From Whitmania pigra (Eukaryota > Annelida > Clitellata > Hirudinida > Haemopidae), in contig JAJTWR010000290.1 of the NCBI GenBank assembly GCA_021613335.1, forward strand, positions 562,001 to 626,000: a stretch of DNA of 64,000 nt, read 5' to 3'. The notes below the pieces were generated by a model that had not been told where the DNA came from, did not search any database, and saw nothing but the letters and a program-made list of their open reading frames with translations. The stretch's first letter is position 1, and every line of letters starts with the position of its first letter. Of this stretch, positions 47,501 to 60,000 are shown in pieces. Both the position numbers and the translations under genes were made by a program.

Positions 47501-50500
47501 TCTTGGAAAGCTTAGAAATATTTTTGTTATTAACTCATTTTTACGTTAATTTAAAGAAAACAATTTGTTTAATGTCATTGACATCAATAAAATATGAGCT
47601 TACATAATTAAAATTTGCGACGCAATGATGATTTGTGTTATTTTTTAAAACGTTTTTGTAAAAATACTAAAATAATTTTGGGGTCCGTGATCGCTGTGCC
47701 AAGGGATCCAAAAACTATGCTTATAGTAGTGGTGGCTGTAGAAATGACGGGCAAAAGCCAACTCTTTTAACAGACTTTTGTCAGTTAAAAAAAATTATCA
47801 GGGTAATTAATATATAAAGTCGTAATTAATCATCATTAGTATCCCTGTAGCAGTTATCATTTTAGTTATTATTGCAGTCATCGTCTCAAGTAAACTCGCC
47901 TGAATTTCTGAGATGAGCCATAACTTTCGAGAACAGCTCCCTCATTTTTTCAACTCTTTCCACTTTTGCTGCAGTTGCATCTTCAGCTAGATCAACGGTC
48001 GTTTGTTTGGTCCAAACCAGTTCCGGTGTAAAGGTCACGAATGAAAATGTTAGAGGTGAAGTTAATGGCTGACCCTGGGGTAACGAAGAAGTCATGGACG
48101 ACTCGAGCAATCCTTGTTTCTCTGACCTAGAAGGAACTTGGGGATGCTTGGAATGTTGTTGTTGTGGATAAGTTTTTTCCAGGAAGGTTATTCTCAAGAT
48201 ACGAAAAAACTCAATCAGAGTTGGGTTGTTTATACCTGGCATGAGAAAGTTGCAGCTGTTGCCTATTTCTTCATGTGGACCTGATAAAAATTATGCCGTG
48301 ATTTCATAGGCACTTGATGTAATAATGACGATAGTTAAATTTACGATGAATAATATTATATTATTATATTATATTGTTGTAAACTTAGATTTTTGGAAAT
48401 TAATTAAGTTTATATTGCTACAATAATTAAATTTATAATTAATTATATTTGGCATCTTTTTCCGTCACGTGGTATCTATTTCTGCTACAGAAAAGCATTC
48501 TCGATAATCACCTGACAAACAACGAGAATCAAGACAACTTGGAAGCCCAAATATCCATTTGCATCCTTAAGTACCTCATTCCTTAAACACTTTAACTTCT
48601 ATTATTCAGTTCCGTTAACTGAATACCTGCTCTAATAAACTTATTAGTTAACTTACTTATTTGCGGACCCCCGGGTTATTTCAATATTATGTTGTGTTGT
48701 GTTGTGTTTATTATATTATATTATATTATATTATATTATATTATATTATATTATTATATTATATTATATTATATTATATTATATTATATTATATTATATT
48801 ATATTATATTATATTATATTATATTATATTATATTATATTATATATAACCTTATTTTTGATTAAAAAAACAGAAAATGTTTGCTCTGTAAATAATTTTTG
48901 AGCCACATTTCCCGTGAGATTTGCGATTGGTGGTGGTTCGACTTTCATCTTCACATTTCGCGTGATCATCATCATCGTCGTCGTCCTCATCATCGACGTT
49001 TAAAATTTAACATCGGAACATCGGAATAAAAATGGCAATCTCATATTTTTAGAGCAATTTTCAAAACTTCGATTCATTCAATCAACATTTTGCTTCATCA
49101 CAAACCGGGTAATTATATTTATAAATTAAAATAAAATGGCATAAAATACTGGTTAATAAATTTATTTAAGGAATTATCGTAATAATTACTTAGCTGTTCG
49201 CTTACCGTCGTGCTTCTGCACCATAACTGATCTCATGGACACAACTCTCATCATATTTCCAGAGTTTTCCTTCAACCAAACATTCGCCTTCTCAACCAGA
49301 ACTTCGTAGTCTTCGTATGTCTCGTCCTCTTGCATTATCGGCACAATATCCTTAAAATCTGCCAAAGAAACGAAACATTTATTAATAACTAATTACTCTG
49401 AACATATTTCATACAAGTCACATATTTTTTATTACTCTGGAGAGTTTCAATTTAATAATATTCACATATAGACTTATAACACCTAGTTAAAACAATTAAT
49501 ACTAGTACTTATTATTTATATTACTGATACGACGGTTTGTCCAATCTGTTAGTATTTAAGGAATGAAGGCAATCACTTGCGAACGAGTTTTCGCAGAGGG
49601 TTGCGTGCCTGCGAACGAGGGTGAAAGCAACAGTCGTTAAGTGTCGCGTCCGCAGCCCAGCTCGCACCGCCAGGGAGTAGGGGTAGGGATGTAAATGGTG
49701 GATAGATTAAGAACTGTCTTCATATCCTATCCGATTACACTCAAAAAATAGGCTAAATACATGTAAACTTGACCAAGTCGAAATAAACAATGCTTCTTTC
49801 AAAAGCAACCCACCCAACTTGACGGAAGGGACACTTAAACTACCGGCTCTGCGTTGGACATGGAACGATTCTCTGACGAAAAACATTCGGACGATAAAAA
49901 CATTGGCACAATCATCTTCCACCTTTTCAGTCCATCTCGTTGACTGGGCGTTCCAACTACCCCTTAGAACAGGCACGCAGACTGTTTCAACTGCAACCAG
50001 CTGACCTGGAATAAAAGCAGAATATATGAAAAAACTGTTTATTAAAAGTCAAAACTCCAACTTTTGGTATTATTTATAACTTTGAGATTTGAAGTTGCAT
50101 TGATGGAGATCGTCATATATTGTACTTTTATTGTTTATTTACAATACCAGAATGCATTTTTATTATCTTTTAAAATGATTAATGTATGTATTTATTTACT
50201 TCATCATTATTAATTGAAATTTTAAGGGTTAAGGGTTAATCTACTCTATAGATGAATTTGATTTATATTCAATAACTCTTCCCCTATTACGAATGCAAGT
50301 TAAAAAACATAATATTTTTTCTCGTTGCAGATTTGTTGCAGCATTTGATTCCAACTTTTTGTAGGTCTTTCTTAAAATGATTGTCAAGGCTGTCACCCAG
50401 CATTTTACATTTCCAAATAAAATATTGTAACCACGTTATGATATCGTTAGTGACATCTTGAGCACCAAAATTGTGTCTCAAGTAATCGTAAATTCTAAAA

Positions 50501-51549
50501 TTCCAACATTTTTGTAACTCATTGTTCCTAATTTAACAGAAAATAGGAGTTATCAAGATTCTTGGGTGTTTTTGTCGATTATAACTGCTTTGCCAAAAGG
50601 TTTGCTTTGGAAAGGTTTTGACTAACTCTACACGCTTTCTTAATGACAATGTAGCAGAGGATGGTAATCGCGATTAAGCTAGGATTTACTTAACCTTTGC
50701 TGGAGCGTCCATGGAACTTTTTGTTTGCCTTAATGAACAGATCCGGTATCGTGTCGCATCCGTCCGGAATGACGTCACACGTCGACAGGTAACAGGACTT
50801 CTGCAGGGCACTTGGCACCAGCCAAAGCCTTTCAACATTATTTATTACACATTTTCTTTGATTTTCTGTCAATAATTCACAAAGAATTCACAATATCCAG
50901 AAAATACCACCTCAATCCTCTGACATAATAGGTGGAGGTGTTTTCTTTGGCGCTTTTGGTCAGCAGCATCATTTCACTGTCACCTAGGGTGCGAGGATCG
51001 TGTGACATCCACGTGATCGTCTCACATGACGTCACCTTCGCTTCAGGTGTTTTCTTTAGCCATTCGTTCGCTATGTCGACGAGTTTTCTAACAAAAACAT
51101 TGTTTACTGTTCGAAAAGTGAATAAGTAATTATTATTTTATCTATTTTGCATGATTTTTCTTTAATTATAAATCGAAATAATTGAGTTGAGAGAATATTA
51201 ATCATTTAATATTAACGGAGTCAAAACTTTGCGACGAAACATGGCTCTGTGAACTTTACGCATGGTTTTTACTTTACATTACTATCATCCTTTTCAAAAC
51301 TCACTGAAAAGTTTCTGCTTTATCCGAAGTGCTCAGAAAATCAGAATGGCGACCAGGGGGCAAGAAATCTTTGTACTTCAATCTCCACGGGAAGGATGTT
51401 CCTTTCAACGAAACGTTTGAACCCCTTCTCTGGTTGGAGGCTTTACCCCCTTGCGAAAGTATGTCTTCATGATGAGGAGCCGAGAAATTATGAGACTGAG
51501 ACGATTGGTCAGGCAAGTTATTAGATAGTTCGGTCATATTTAGCGGCAT
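44526..51549 (-). CDS. Tail-anchored protein with three degenerate alpha/beta repeats, family unknown
   Basis: Seven exons (51305-51549, 50911-51087, 50695-50828, 49814-50005, 49206-49358, 47896-48280, 44526-44787) give 515 aa with every phase matching. The N-terminal 80 residues are polar (MPLNMTELSNN). Three related segments follow. Each has a helix-like start (KLVDIANEWLKKTPE; DLFIKANKKFHG; VLVEKANVWLKEN), then a strand like VTSCETITW, LVAVETVCVP or RVVSMRSVMV, then a basic-hydrophobic strand (YYVRGLRLWLVP; NVFIVRMFFVRE; FFRILRITFLEK). A linker leads to RRPLFLRNVVGRQYKY, a single membrane span (WLVLAISAFTCMAIIVVVSV) and VYSNR at the end. There is no signal peptide, so it is probably anchored by its C terminus with the repeats in the cytoplasm. 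I do not recognise the family. The last exon lacks an ATG and is easily missed. Confidence 0.65.
44805..44849 (+). mobile_element. 45-bp LINE 3'-tail insertion
   Basis: It matches the 3' end of the LINE at 20906-26084 (CATCTCAGTTRTGCAAMGGA, then the TAAA tail) and is flanked by TGTAACT at 44798-44804 and 44850-44856. It is an extreme 5' truncation. It lies in the last intron of the tail-anchored gene, ending 17 bp from the final exon. Confidence 0.75.
45236..45352. repeat. Dispersed GC-rich repeat, family A, copy 2
   Basis: About 115 bp aligning with 49600-49722: GTTGCGT..CCTGCGAA, GGTGAAAGCAACA, CAGCTCGCACC, AAATGGTGGAT.GATTAAG. Its right end merges into a tRNA-like sequence. It lies in the last intron of the tail-anchored protein gene. 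Confidence 0.7.
45360..45432 (+). repeat. tRNA-Glu-like sequence, probably a SINE head or tRNA pseudogene
   Basis: It contains an A-box-like TGGTCTAATGG, a segment resembling the tRNA-Glu anticodon region (CGCCTCTCACG) and a B-box-like GGTTTCGAACC with one extra T. The acceptor and T stems do not pair well, so a working tRNA is unlikely. It directly follows a family-A repeat and precedes TAAAACAAAAC, which fits a composite SINE. Confidence 0.4.
46066..46079 (+). promoter_or_regulatory. RFX X-box-like motif
   Basis: GTTGCCTAGCGACC is one base off the symmetrical RFX consensus form GTTGCCTAGCAACC. It lies in a locally GC-rich patch inside the last intron of the tail-anchored protein gene. Function is not shown. 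Confidence 0.3.
48708..48846. repeat. TTATA pentanucleotide satellite
   Basis: About 27 tandem TTATA units, almost perfect, in the intron between the 47896 and 49206 exons of the tail-anchored protein gene. Confidence 0.96.
49600..49722. repeat. Dispersed GC-rich repeat, family A, copy 3
   Basis: It aligns along its length with 45236-45352 and partly with 15117-15250. It lies in an intron of the tail-anchored protein gene. The shared core is CCCAGCTCGCACC. Confidence 0.7.
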
Positions 51550-51846
51550 TCAAGTGTGTTTCGTGAAAAGGCTTTTAATAAAAAAAAGATCTAGTGATCT
51601 GATATCATCAACTTGTAAACGGAATAATTAGTAAATTATAAATATCCATCTCGTCGTTTATTAGTAAATTGAAGAAAATATATAAAAAAAACATTAATGT
51701 GATAGTAATAAATCCCATCACGCAGCCCGCGGCAATCTTATCAGCTTTATTTTACTTCATACTAACGGCATTTGTCTACATTTATTATTATGAAAGTCGT
51801 AACATCAGGTTTCTACATGGCATATGCCACACTACATGCCAGAAAC
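51550..51846. other. Upstream flank of the tail-anchored gene
   Basis: About 300 bp of AT-rich sequence between the ATG at 51549 and the transposon. It presumably holds the 5' UTR and promoter; no specific motif is seen. Confidence 0.35.
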
Positions 51847-53350
51847 TAGTGCCTGAAAAAATGTTAAGACAGTCCCCACTTTTTGTAACAACTTAAGTTT
51901 AAATTATCGTACGAAGCTCAAATTTATAACTATATAATATCCTTAAAGAATATAACTCGTATATTTTTTTCACTTTGATCAAGAATTAAGAGCAAAGACC
52001 AAAAAAATCTATTTTTTTTTTGCATAGAAATATTGTTAAGGCCTAATACAAAAAACTCATGAATTTCAGTATTTTGGCAACATCTTTTAATTAAAACTAA
52101 ATGAATTATTGTTTCAATGAGATTTCATTCCTCCTTTCTTAGAAATAACATCTCTGAAAATCAGTGTTTGATGATGTTTTCATCCAAATTTCTCCAAGCA
52201 CTCCAAATCGATTCTTTAAAATCATTTTCTGTGTTATATTGCTGTCCATTGCCATAAACTGATCTTGAAAGAAGACCCCAGACATTTTCAATCGGATTCA
52301 AGTCGGGTGAACATGCATGCTGGACTCCTGAAAAAATGCTCTGGTTGCTTTGGAAACATGAATGTGAGCGTTATCTTGCTAAAATTCATGTTGTTTTGTT
52401 TCAGCAAAAGGAGGGAGGTGATTCTTGACCATTTTGATGTACTTCTAAGAGTCTTACCTCCCTTTCAAAAGCACCAGTTCAGTCCATTACAGAACCTCCT
52501 CCATGCTGTCTGCTAAATAAACATCTCTTTCTTTTTTGAGGTCATGCCAGTAGTATTTATAACCATCTGGTCCATCAAGGTTGAATTTTTTTTCATCTGT
52601 GAAAATTACCATCTCTTTGGCCCAGAGGAGGCGTTTTTTTTTGTGATGGACTTTCAGCGCTGAAGCTCGCTTTCGCATATCGTATTTCAGCTGTCCACTT
52701 GAATTAAGATAGTTGCAGATTGTTGTCTTCACATGGACATTCAAATTCAGCTTATTTTTTAGTTGTTTACACAAATATTCTCCACATGAAGCCTACCTGA
52801 TGAGACGTCTCTGAATCTAATTCGAGAGTTTTTTCGTTCTTCCGCCTATGTACTTCTTCCCATAAGAGTCTGGGTTATCCAAAAAACAATTGATGACAGC
52901 TCTTGACCTATTCAACTCATTTTCAATCTTTCTTATTGAATAGTTTGTCTTCCTGAAGGCCTTAACTTGTCCTATTTCTCCTTATGTCAATCCTGCTTCC
53001 TCCCAATGATGAAATGAATGTAAAAAGAAGTTTTGAATTTCACACTCCTTTATATAGCTTTCTTAATGACAATTTAATGTTTGATCTTTCCAATAAGACT
53101 TTGAAATTTAGGAAACTGTGGTAAAATCATCAAACATTGACTGGTCCAAACCGGAAACTGTCTTAATAATATTTCCAGGCCAAAAATTGTTTATTTGCAT
53201 AATTTACGGGAACCATTGACCCACATGAAAGGAAATTTTGCATTACAAATGGTGTTTTATTTAATTGCTGAAAATTTCAGCAAGATATATTAATTTGTAA
53301 GGAAATTATCTATAAAAAGTGGGTATGTCTTAACAATATTTCTAGCGCTG
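51847..53350 (-). mobile_element. Tc1/mariner-like DNA transposon, copy 2 (both ends present)
   Basis: This 1.5 kb element has related inverted ends. The left end begins TAGTGCCTGAAAAAATG; the reverse complement of the right end begins CAGCGCTAGAAATATTG. Both continue into GTTAAGACA and a CCCACTTTTT block. The transposase is on the minus strand and broken. Sequence identity with copy 1 at 13838-15112 is high over more than 1 kb. Confidence 0.85.
52487..52774 (-). pseudogene. Tc1-like transposase fragment
   Basis: A 95-codon open piece with [19 protein letters not shown], which includes the conserved D of the first catalytic block ([14 protein letters not shown]). Reading frames on both sides are interrupted, so the enzyme is inactive. 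The plus-strand ORF at 52265-52516 is its shadow. Confidence 0.75.
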
Positions 53351-53352
53351 TA

Positions 53353-53435
53353 CTTCCCCTTGTGAGAGCTCAACCATCCCTGGAGCTCTTCAAACGCCAC
53401 CGGAAGGCTCTCTTCAGAGCCCCAACATGAAGCCA
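53353..53435 (+). pseudogene. LINE reverse transcriptase C-terminal relic
   Basis: The plus frame reads LPLVRAQPSLELFKRHRKAL and then FRAPT and a stop. This is like the last residues of CR1/L2-type RT proteins. A related piece is at 58033-58140. No further RT domain is present. Confidence 0.4.
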
Positions 53436-56400
53436 AGTCAACGAAAACACAAGGTTTCTCTGACACTATTCATATGGTGCATTACAAATTAACTATTACT
53501 AGTATTGTTGGTGTTACTAATATTGTGCCATTATTATTAGTACTAGCGCTATCGTTATCAGTACATTATCATTATCATTATCATAGACAACAACATAGAT
53601 TCTTCAGACATTCACAAAACCTAGACACAGAAGAAAGATGACCTATTTGAAGAAAAAGCTTCGATAAAAATTAAATAAAGAACAGTTCGATTTGGCGAAA
53701 GCTGAGAGCATTCGATTGGGAAGCCAAGACAAAAAAAGACTAAGAATAATTTGATTAGAGAAAATAGGTGATTGAAACCATAGCTTTAGTGCTTAAATTT
53801 ACATTTCTTCAAAGATTTCTAATTCAGTTGAAGTTGGGGAGCAATGTTTGGCCGGTTCATAGCATTGATTTCCTAAATTTTTCTGTTTGGTAAAATTCTC
53901 CTGACAAGGTTACAGTCATGTTGTCACGTTGAAACCCAAAGTTCCTATCAAATTTATTTTTAGCAAATGGAAGCATACATGCTGCTAACAAATCCGCAAG
54001 CAGACTCCAATTTAATATAATAATATCGTAGCTTCAAATTTCCAAAATAACAGGTTTTTTTTATCATAAAAATAGATTATCAATAGGTTATTGTGTATTA
54101 TTTACTACAGCCATCATTTAAATTGTCAAGTTTTCTTGTAATTTGTGGTTAGGCATTATTTTCTAATTAATTAGTAAAATAACTTTCAACCTTTCATCCA
54201 CCGTTGAAAGAGCGGGTTCATAAATAGCAAATAAAAGCAACAGGTTCTAGAGGTCGCTAAATTGTTTTAGAGATGTTGCGATATAATCCATAAAATGCTT
54301 TTAAAATGAAAGAGTAGATCAACATTATCATTGCATATTTTAAAATTACAAAATTATAGATTTTTTGTTATTCAAATGTATTCCTGCTTGCAAAATCTAA
54401 CGCCGCTTCTTAGATTATCCATGCCATTTATATCCATGCGTACGCGCAAGCTGCATTGTCGTTTGAGCCCAATTTACCACATTTAATTTATATGTTTATT
54501 GTGTTTCTATATTTTGAAACGGCCCGACAACGACGTCATCAATTAAATCCATCATTGAAAATGTTTAGCGGTGCTCTCCAATTTCTAGCTATTAGGGAAT
54601 GAAGATGGCCTTTTACTTTCCATTTGGGAGACTCTTATAATCATTTGTAGGCATTTTCTCTTTCTCTCTCTCTCTCTATTAATTCTTCATCCATCAAGTC
54701 CAAATCATCTCAGTTATGCAACGGACTATAATCAAATAAATAAATAAATAAAACTTCATCCATCAGTCGAAGATCTATAATAATCCTTATATGTTAACAG
54801 TGGCGAAGCCAGAATTTTAAAATCGGTCGAGGTATGGGAAGGGTGTAGTATTGGTGACAAACAAATAACTTCACAGTAAAGACACATAAGGAAACTAAAG
54901 ACGCTAATTGTAATTTAGTTATCGAAACTTGTAATATGTAGTAAATGTTGTTGTCAAAAGTTTTTCTAATTTACCGGAGCTGTACCACGCCCGATAAAAT
55001 ATTTAAATATACGTATAAAAAAGAGTTTGTCATTTGTCCTATCGTTTCGGTTTGTTAAAATAAGCTCCACCAAACAAATAAATCTGGCCCAGATAATAAA
55101 AAAATCCTAAACTTTTAAATAAAAAAAAAATAAATAAAAATATATGAAGTAAATTCTCACATCAAATAATCTGCTTCAACGCCTGGTCGAACAGCTGGAA
55201 AATTATTATGATTTAGGAATTATAAAAATTTACAAAAATATCAAGGACAAACTGACAGGGATACAAAATAAGGAATAAAGGGGTAAGTTTCCTGCCGAGG
55301 CTACACCTGGTTATATACATAATAATGTGTAATTATTTTATAAATTGACCACTGAGAAAATATATTGTTGTGATCCTGTTTAGCTTACTAGGGTTGTCTA
55401 TGCCATGCTTTGCACTTCATGTGTGGGTTGTTTGAGTCCCGTTACCAGGGTTGCAGTGTGGATCATTTCATCGGAAACAATTCATTTTATGGATGTTACC
55501 TAGTTTGTCATTTTTATTAATGTATTTCGAACAAGTCTTCCGGCTATAGGAATCGATCGGGGACTAATTTCGGGGAATGTCGTAAAACATGTGTAAGAAA
55601 TTTAGACAACTTAAATGCGAACGTCTATTCCATGTCTGAATCCAAGTTATCATAAAATCTCTCATTTGATGGCATAAAATCATCAGGTGTTGGTTATAAA
55701 AGCTCTTGAGAGGTGCTGGGATTTGAACTCCTAATAGAGTCAAACCAAGGTCAAAGTTTTAATGACTCGTCTACCGACGCCTGGTATTAATAATTCAAGA
55801 TAACTCATAACAACTCATCATAATAAACAAAATCGTTTGATACTTGGAGCACCTTTGTGGAATAAAGCTGCTCTTAAAATACTTAGACTTAAGAAATAGT
55901 AATGTTTCTTCATTCTCTGGCAAACTCTGACCATGAATGCTATATAGAACTGCTTTCACTATCACTTGGGCTGGCAGGTGGGCCATCCATCCAGTCGCTA
56001 CATAATAATAGCTATTATTTTTTTCTGATTTTTTTTTGTTTTGTGTTTTTTTACGAATGAGACCCTCATGGTCCACGACCCTGAACATTTTCTCCCTTCA
56101 GGCCGAGGCCGTTTGATAGAGGTTCCCCGACTTCAACCCGAATACAACTGCACACGACTTAGGCCCTCAGTCCAACCGTCTACGGCTGCATTCATCCACT
56201 CCAGGTTTGCCGCTCTGCTAATTAGGATTCACCCTCCAGAAGGAAAGGATCATCCGAAACACGAACACATTTCTTCTCATACTTGTTCTATCTCTGTCTT
56301 CTCAGATACAAGCATTGGCGTAACAAAGGGGGGCGCGGGGCGCGGCAGGGGCGGTTCGCTTCGGGAGGAAAGTGCCAAGGGGCGGCATTTTAAGGGGTAT

Positions 56401-57083
56401 GTAAAAAATAAAAATAAAAAAAACGCTTACCCCTTCTCCTCAGTGTTTTACTGTGTCTATGGAAGAGTCAGATTCCAGCAAGTTCATGATCTTCAAGATC
56501 GGATCTTGCAAACAAATATGCCTCTCAAACCATCAAATCTGCTTGACGATAATTACGATTGGCGTAGTTGATGAAAACAGAGAAAAAAGTCCTCTGTCGA
56601 AAGTAAGAGTTTGAAATATTTTGCGGAAGCTTTATGCAACGATAAAATCGATGGTCTCTTTCAACTTTTGAGCTTCATATAGAGATAACATCTTGGGGAT
56701 TCTGTCCCCAACATTGTGATCTTTCTCCAAACTCAAGTAAATAACCAACTCTCTTTGATCATCGATGAGCCAGTCAAGACTTACAGACGTTTGACCAAAT
56801 TTTGAAATTGTTACAAAAAAAAATTGTTTGTAAATTTTTAACCAGTTATATTGTACAAATATTTGAGAGCTTTTCGAAAACTTGAATGTTAACAGATTAT
56901 AACGGCTGAATGCACTCTTTAATTGTCGTAAGGATGAACGACAAACCAGGAATATTCAATTTAGATACTAAGTTGTTTGATAATGTGATTCAATTGTAAA
57001 GACATTTTATTGTTTGTAAGATGCACTATTTACTTTTGTGGAAAGTAAAGTTCACAAGATATCTTTAAATATCAGTTAATCAG
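53436..57083. other. Gene-poor interval before the POLR3B-like gene
   Basis: No exon is recognised. It holds a CT microsatellite (about 54655-54678), a LINE tail copy, and an hAT-like terminus (CAGTGGCGAAGCCAG near 54800). A plus-strand open frame at 56041-56571 contains a G-rich stretch and has no supported identity. Confidence 0.4.
54697..54753 (+). mobile_element. 57-bp LINE 3'-tail insertion
   Basis: It is identical to the 3' end of the LINE at 20906-26084 (from AGTCCAAATCATCTCAG to the TAAA repeats) and flanked by perfect 12-bp copies of CTTCATCCATCA (54685-54696 and 54754-54765). Confidence 0.88.
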
Positions 57084-60000
57084 TTAAGGTTCTTTCAGCT
57101 GCAAGCGAGGGGCAATGCCCATTGTCATCATTTCTTGAATAAGAAGTTTCATTGCATAGGGCATTGTCACTTTATTCATATGCTGGCCTGAAGAACATCT
57201 CTTGCACCTGTTTTGATAAATCATCAAATATAACATGAAAACAGTGTAACCCAAATCAAATGTAACATAATAGCAACATCTTTGTAACATAATTTTTCAT
57301 GCATGCTTTGATATCGAAATATTGGTACATACCATCCTTCATAGCCAATTAACCCGCAATCCTTGCAAACATCGACTAATATGCCATCACTGCTTATTAC
57401 AAATCGTTCTTGTATGAGGGAACTAAAAAATAATAGTGATTTATTAATTTTTAAAAAGCTGTATAACCACTCATAAATGAATTTGTTATTATAGTATATA
57501 GTAGGGCCAATAGTAAGTTTAATTCAATTCAATACAAAAATAACTTAATAAATACTCACGATGCTCCGTATGCTAGGAGACAATCTCTTTCCATTTCTCC
57601 GAGTCTCAGGCCACCATCTTTAGACCTTCCTTCAGTAGGCTGTCTTGTCATAAAACAAATATTTCCAGTGCCCCTGACATAGATCTTGTCCTGCACCATG
57701 TGTTTCAGGCGCTGATAGAAAATTGGACCATTAAATATCTTGGCTTCTAAGGGCTCTCTAAAAAAAAATTAAAAATGTGTATTCCTTATTTTTCTTTTTT
57801 AAATAATGTAAAATGTAACTGTAGTTGATATTCTGCTTAGTGGATGCTTTTACTCAACATGCAGTTCGAGTTTGATTGAGAACACGACAAAACTTTTGCT
57901 ATAAGTTCCGCATGCAGAAACGCAACTCTATGAGCAGACCAGTATAATAATAAGCAGATTTGTTTCGGCATGAAAATGAAAAGCTTCAATTATTTTTTTT
58001 TGTATTTAAAATTAAGTCATTTAATATAAGTGCCCTTCCTCTCCTCGTCAATCATCAGCTAACTCTGGAGCTCCTCAAGCAATGCAAAATACTTCAGAGA
58101 GCCTCTGACTTTGTGCGGTGTTATATTTTACATTGATTAAAATTATTTCTTAATTATTATTTTTTTATAAGTTAGACATGAACAAGTGATTGATACTGAA
58201 TCAGCATTAAAATTTTTTTTAATATTCAAATTGTTTAAGACCTACCCTGTGATGCCATTCATAAAAACGTCCATTCCATCTGAACTATAGCCACAATTTT
58301 CCAGACCCTTTTCTATCGCCTTATCCATTTCAAACACAAATGCTAGAAACAGACAAAATGTTTTGTAATTAATGAGCAACTTTATGGTAGATGGATTCAA
58401 TAATGTTATTTCCTAAAGAGATCATCAACCTGTTCCATCTGTTTCTTCTCCTGAGACAGCATATTTCTTGGCGCCAGCACATTCAAAGAGCTTGCCGACA
58501 GTCATTCTTGATGGAAATCCATGTGGATTCATGATCTGTAGTGCAAATGTTAATCATAACATCATAACATGTAACGTATTGAAACGCAAATTAAGCTCGA
58601 ATGGATGTATCCATTTGATGTTATTAATGTAATTTCATTTTGAGTTGAAAGTTGTTAATGTGTAATGATTATTATTAATTAAAATTCAATTTATAATTTA
58701 TCTATACCTATCTAAATCGTAATATTTAATGCATGTCATTTATAAATAGTAAAATGCTATGAAATATTATTAAACAATTACAATGTCAGGTATTATTCCT
58801 TTTTCAGAATAAGGCATATCCTCCTGAGGAACAATGAGTCCAACAACCCTGCAACACATAAAAACTATTTAGTTTCATATATTTGGACACTCATTAATCA
58901 TAATTCCACCCATTTAGAAAATCTTCCTCGCATTGTAAAGTGATCAAATAAACTTAAAATATGATTTTTTAATTGTAGTCAATTTTGCTTACCCTTTCTG
59001 ACCAAATCTGCTACTGAATTTGTCTCCAACTTCTGCTGATCTCTCCTGCCTGGTGTCAATCTTGATGACAATGCCATTCTGATTTGTTGTTACTAAAACT
59101 TTGTCAACTTTGGCTGGCTCTTTTGAATCATATCTATTGATTTATTGGTAAAATAGTTAAAAGGTTAATTTAGCATCAGCTAGAAGGCTATACCTAATTG
59201 GAATTTCTTCAACAACAACACTGTTTCCACTAATTTTTTCCCTCACTCTATTGATCAGCACTTGACCCTTTGACACACGTTGGCCTGAAAAATATAACAT
59301 CTTACTGTTAAATAAATATACTTGCAACGTAATTTGTCGCTTCATCACATTTAAAGGCAAAAGTATGATGAACAATATGCACTCACCAACTTCACATAGC
59401 CCATCACTGCCAAGAATTTCGTGCTCAGAGATGTAGTCGCCCGTGCTTTCGTTAATTGTCGGACCCTTCAGAGTCTCTCGACAATTGTCTTGGCCACTCC
59501 TCAATTCTGTTGAATAACTCCTGTACACATTAACCCGTGCGAATCCTTTACAAAATTCAACATTGTTATATAATTCATGTTAAACTGAGGCCTTAACATG
59601 CAATAAATGTAACTTATGTCATTCATCTAATCTAATTAAACTAATATCCTTAAATAAATGCAGACCTCTCTCTAGGGAAGCTTTGTTTATAATGATGGCA
59701 TCTTCAATGTCATAGCCAGTAAAACTCATTATGGCCACCACTGCATTCTGACCAGCAGGGAGCTCATCGTAATGAAGTATCTCAGAAGGCTGTGATTTGA
59801 ATATTCAAATGTTAAAAAAGATCTCTTGTATTTGGCCTTATATTTTAAGCATTAACACAATTAGAAATATTAATAAATCTTAATTAACATCTTCAGTTTT
59901 AATGACTTGACCTCAAATTACATTTATTTGTTAATAAACTTACGTTGGTTGTAACCAGAGGTTTCTGTGAATACCATAGGTCATAACGAATTTTATCAAA

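Noticed and set aside
56041..56571. 176-aa plus-strand ORF with a Gly/Arg stretch, considered as hAT-like transposase
   Set aside because: Only a weak resemblance in the last residues and following broken frames, with no catalytic motif. Probably old transposon-derived sequence.
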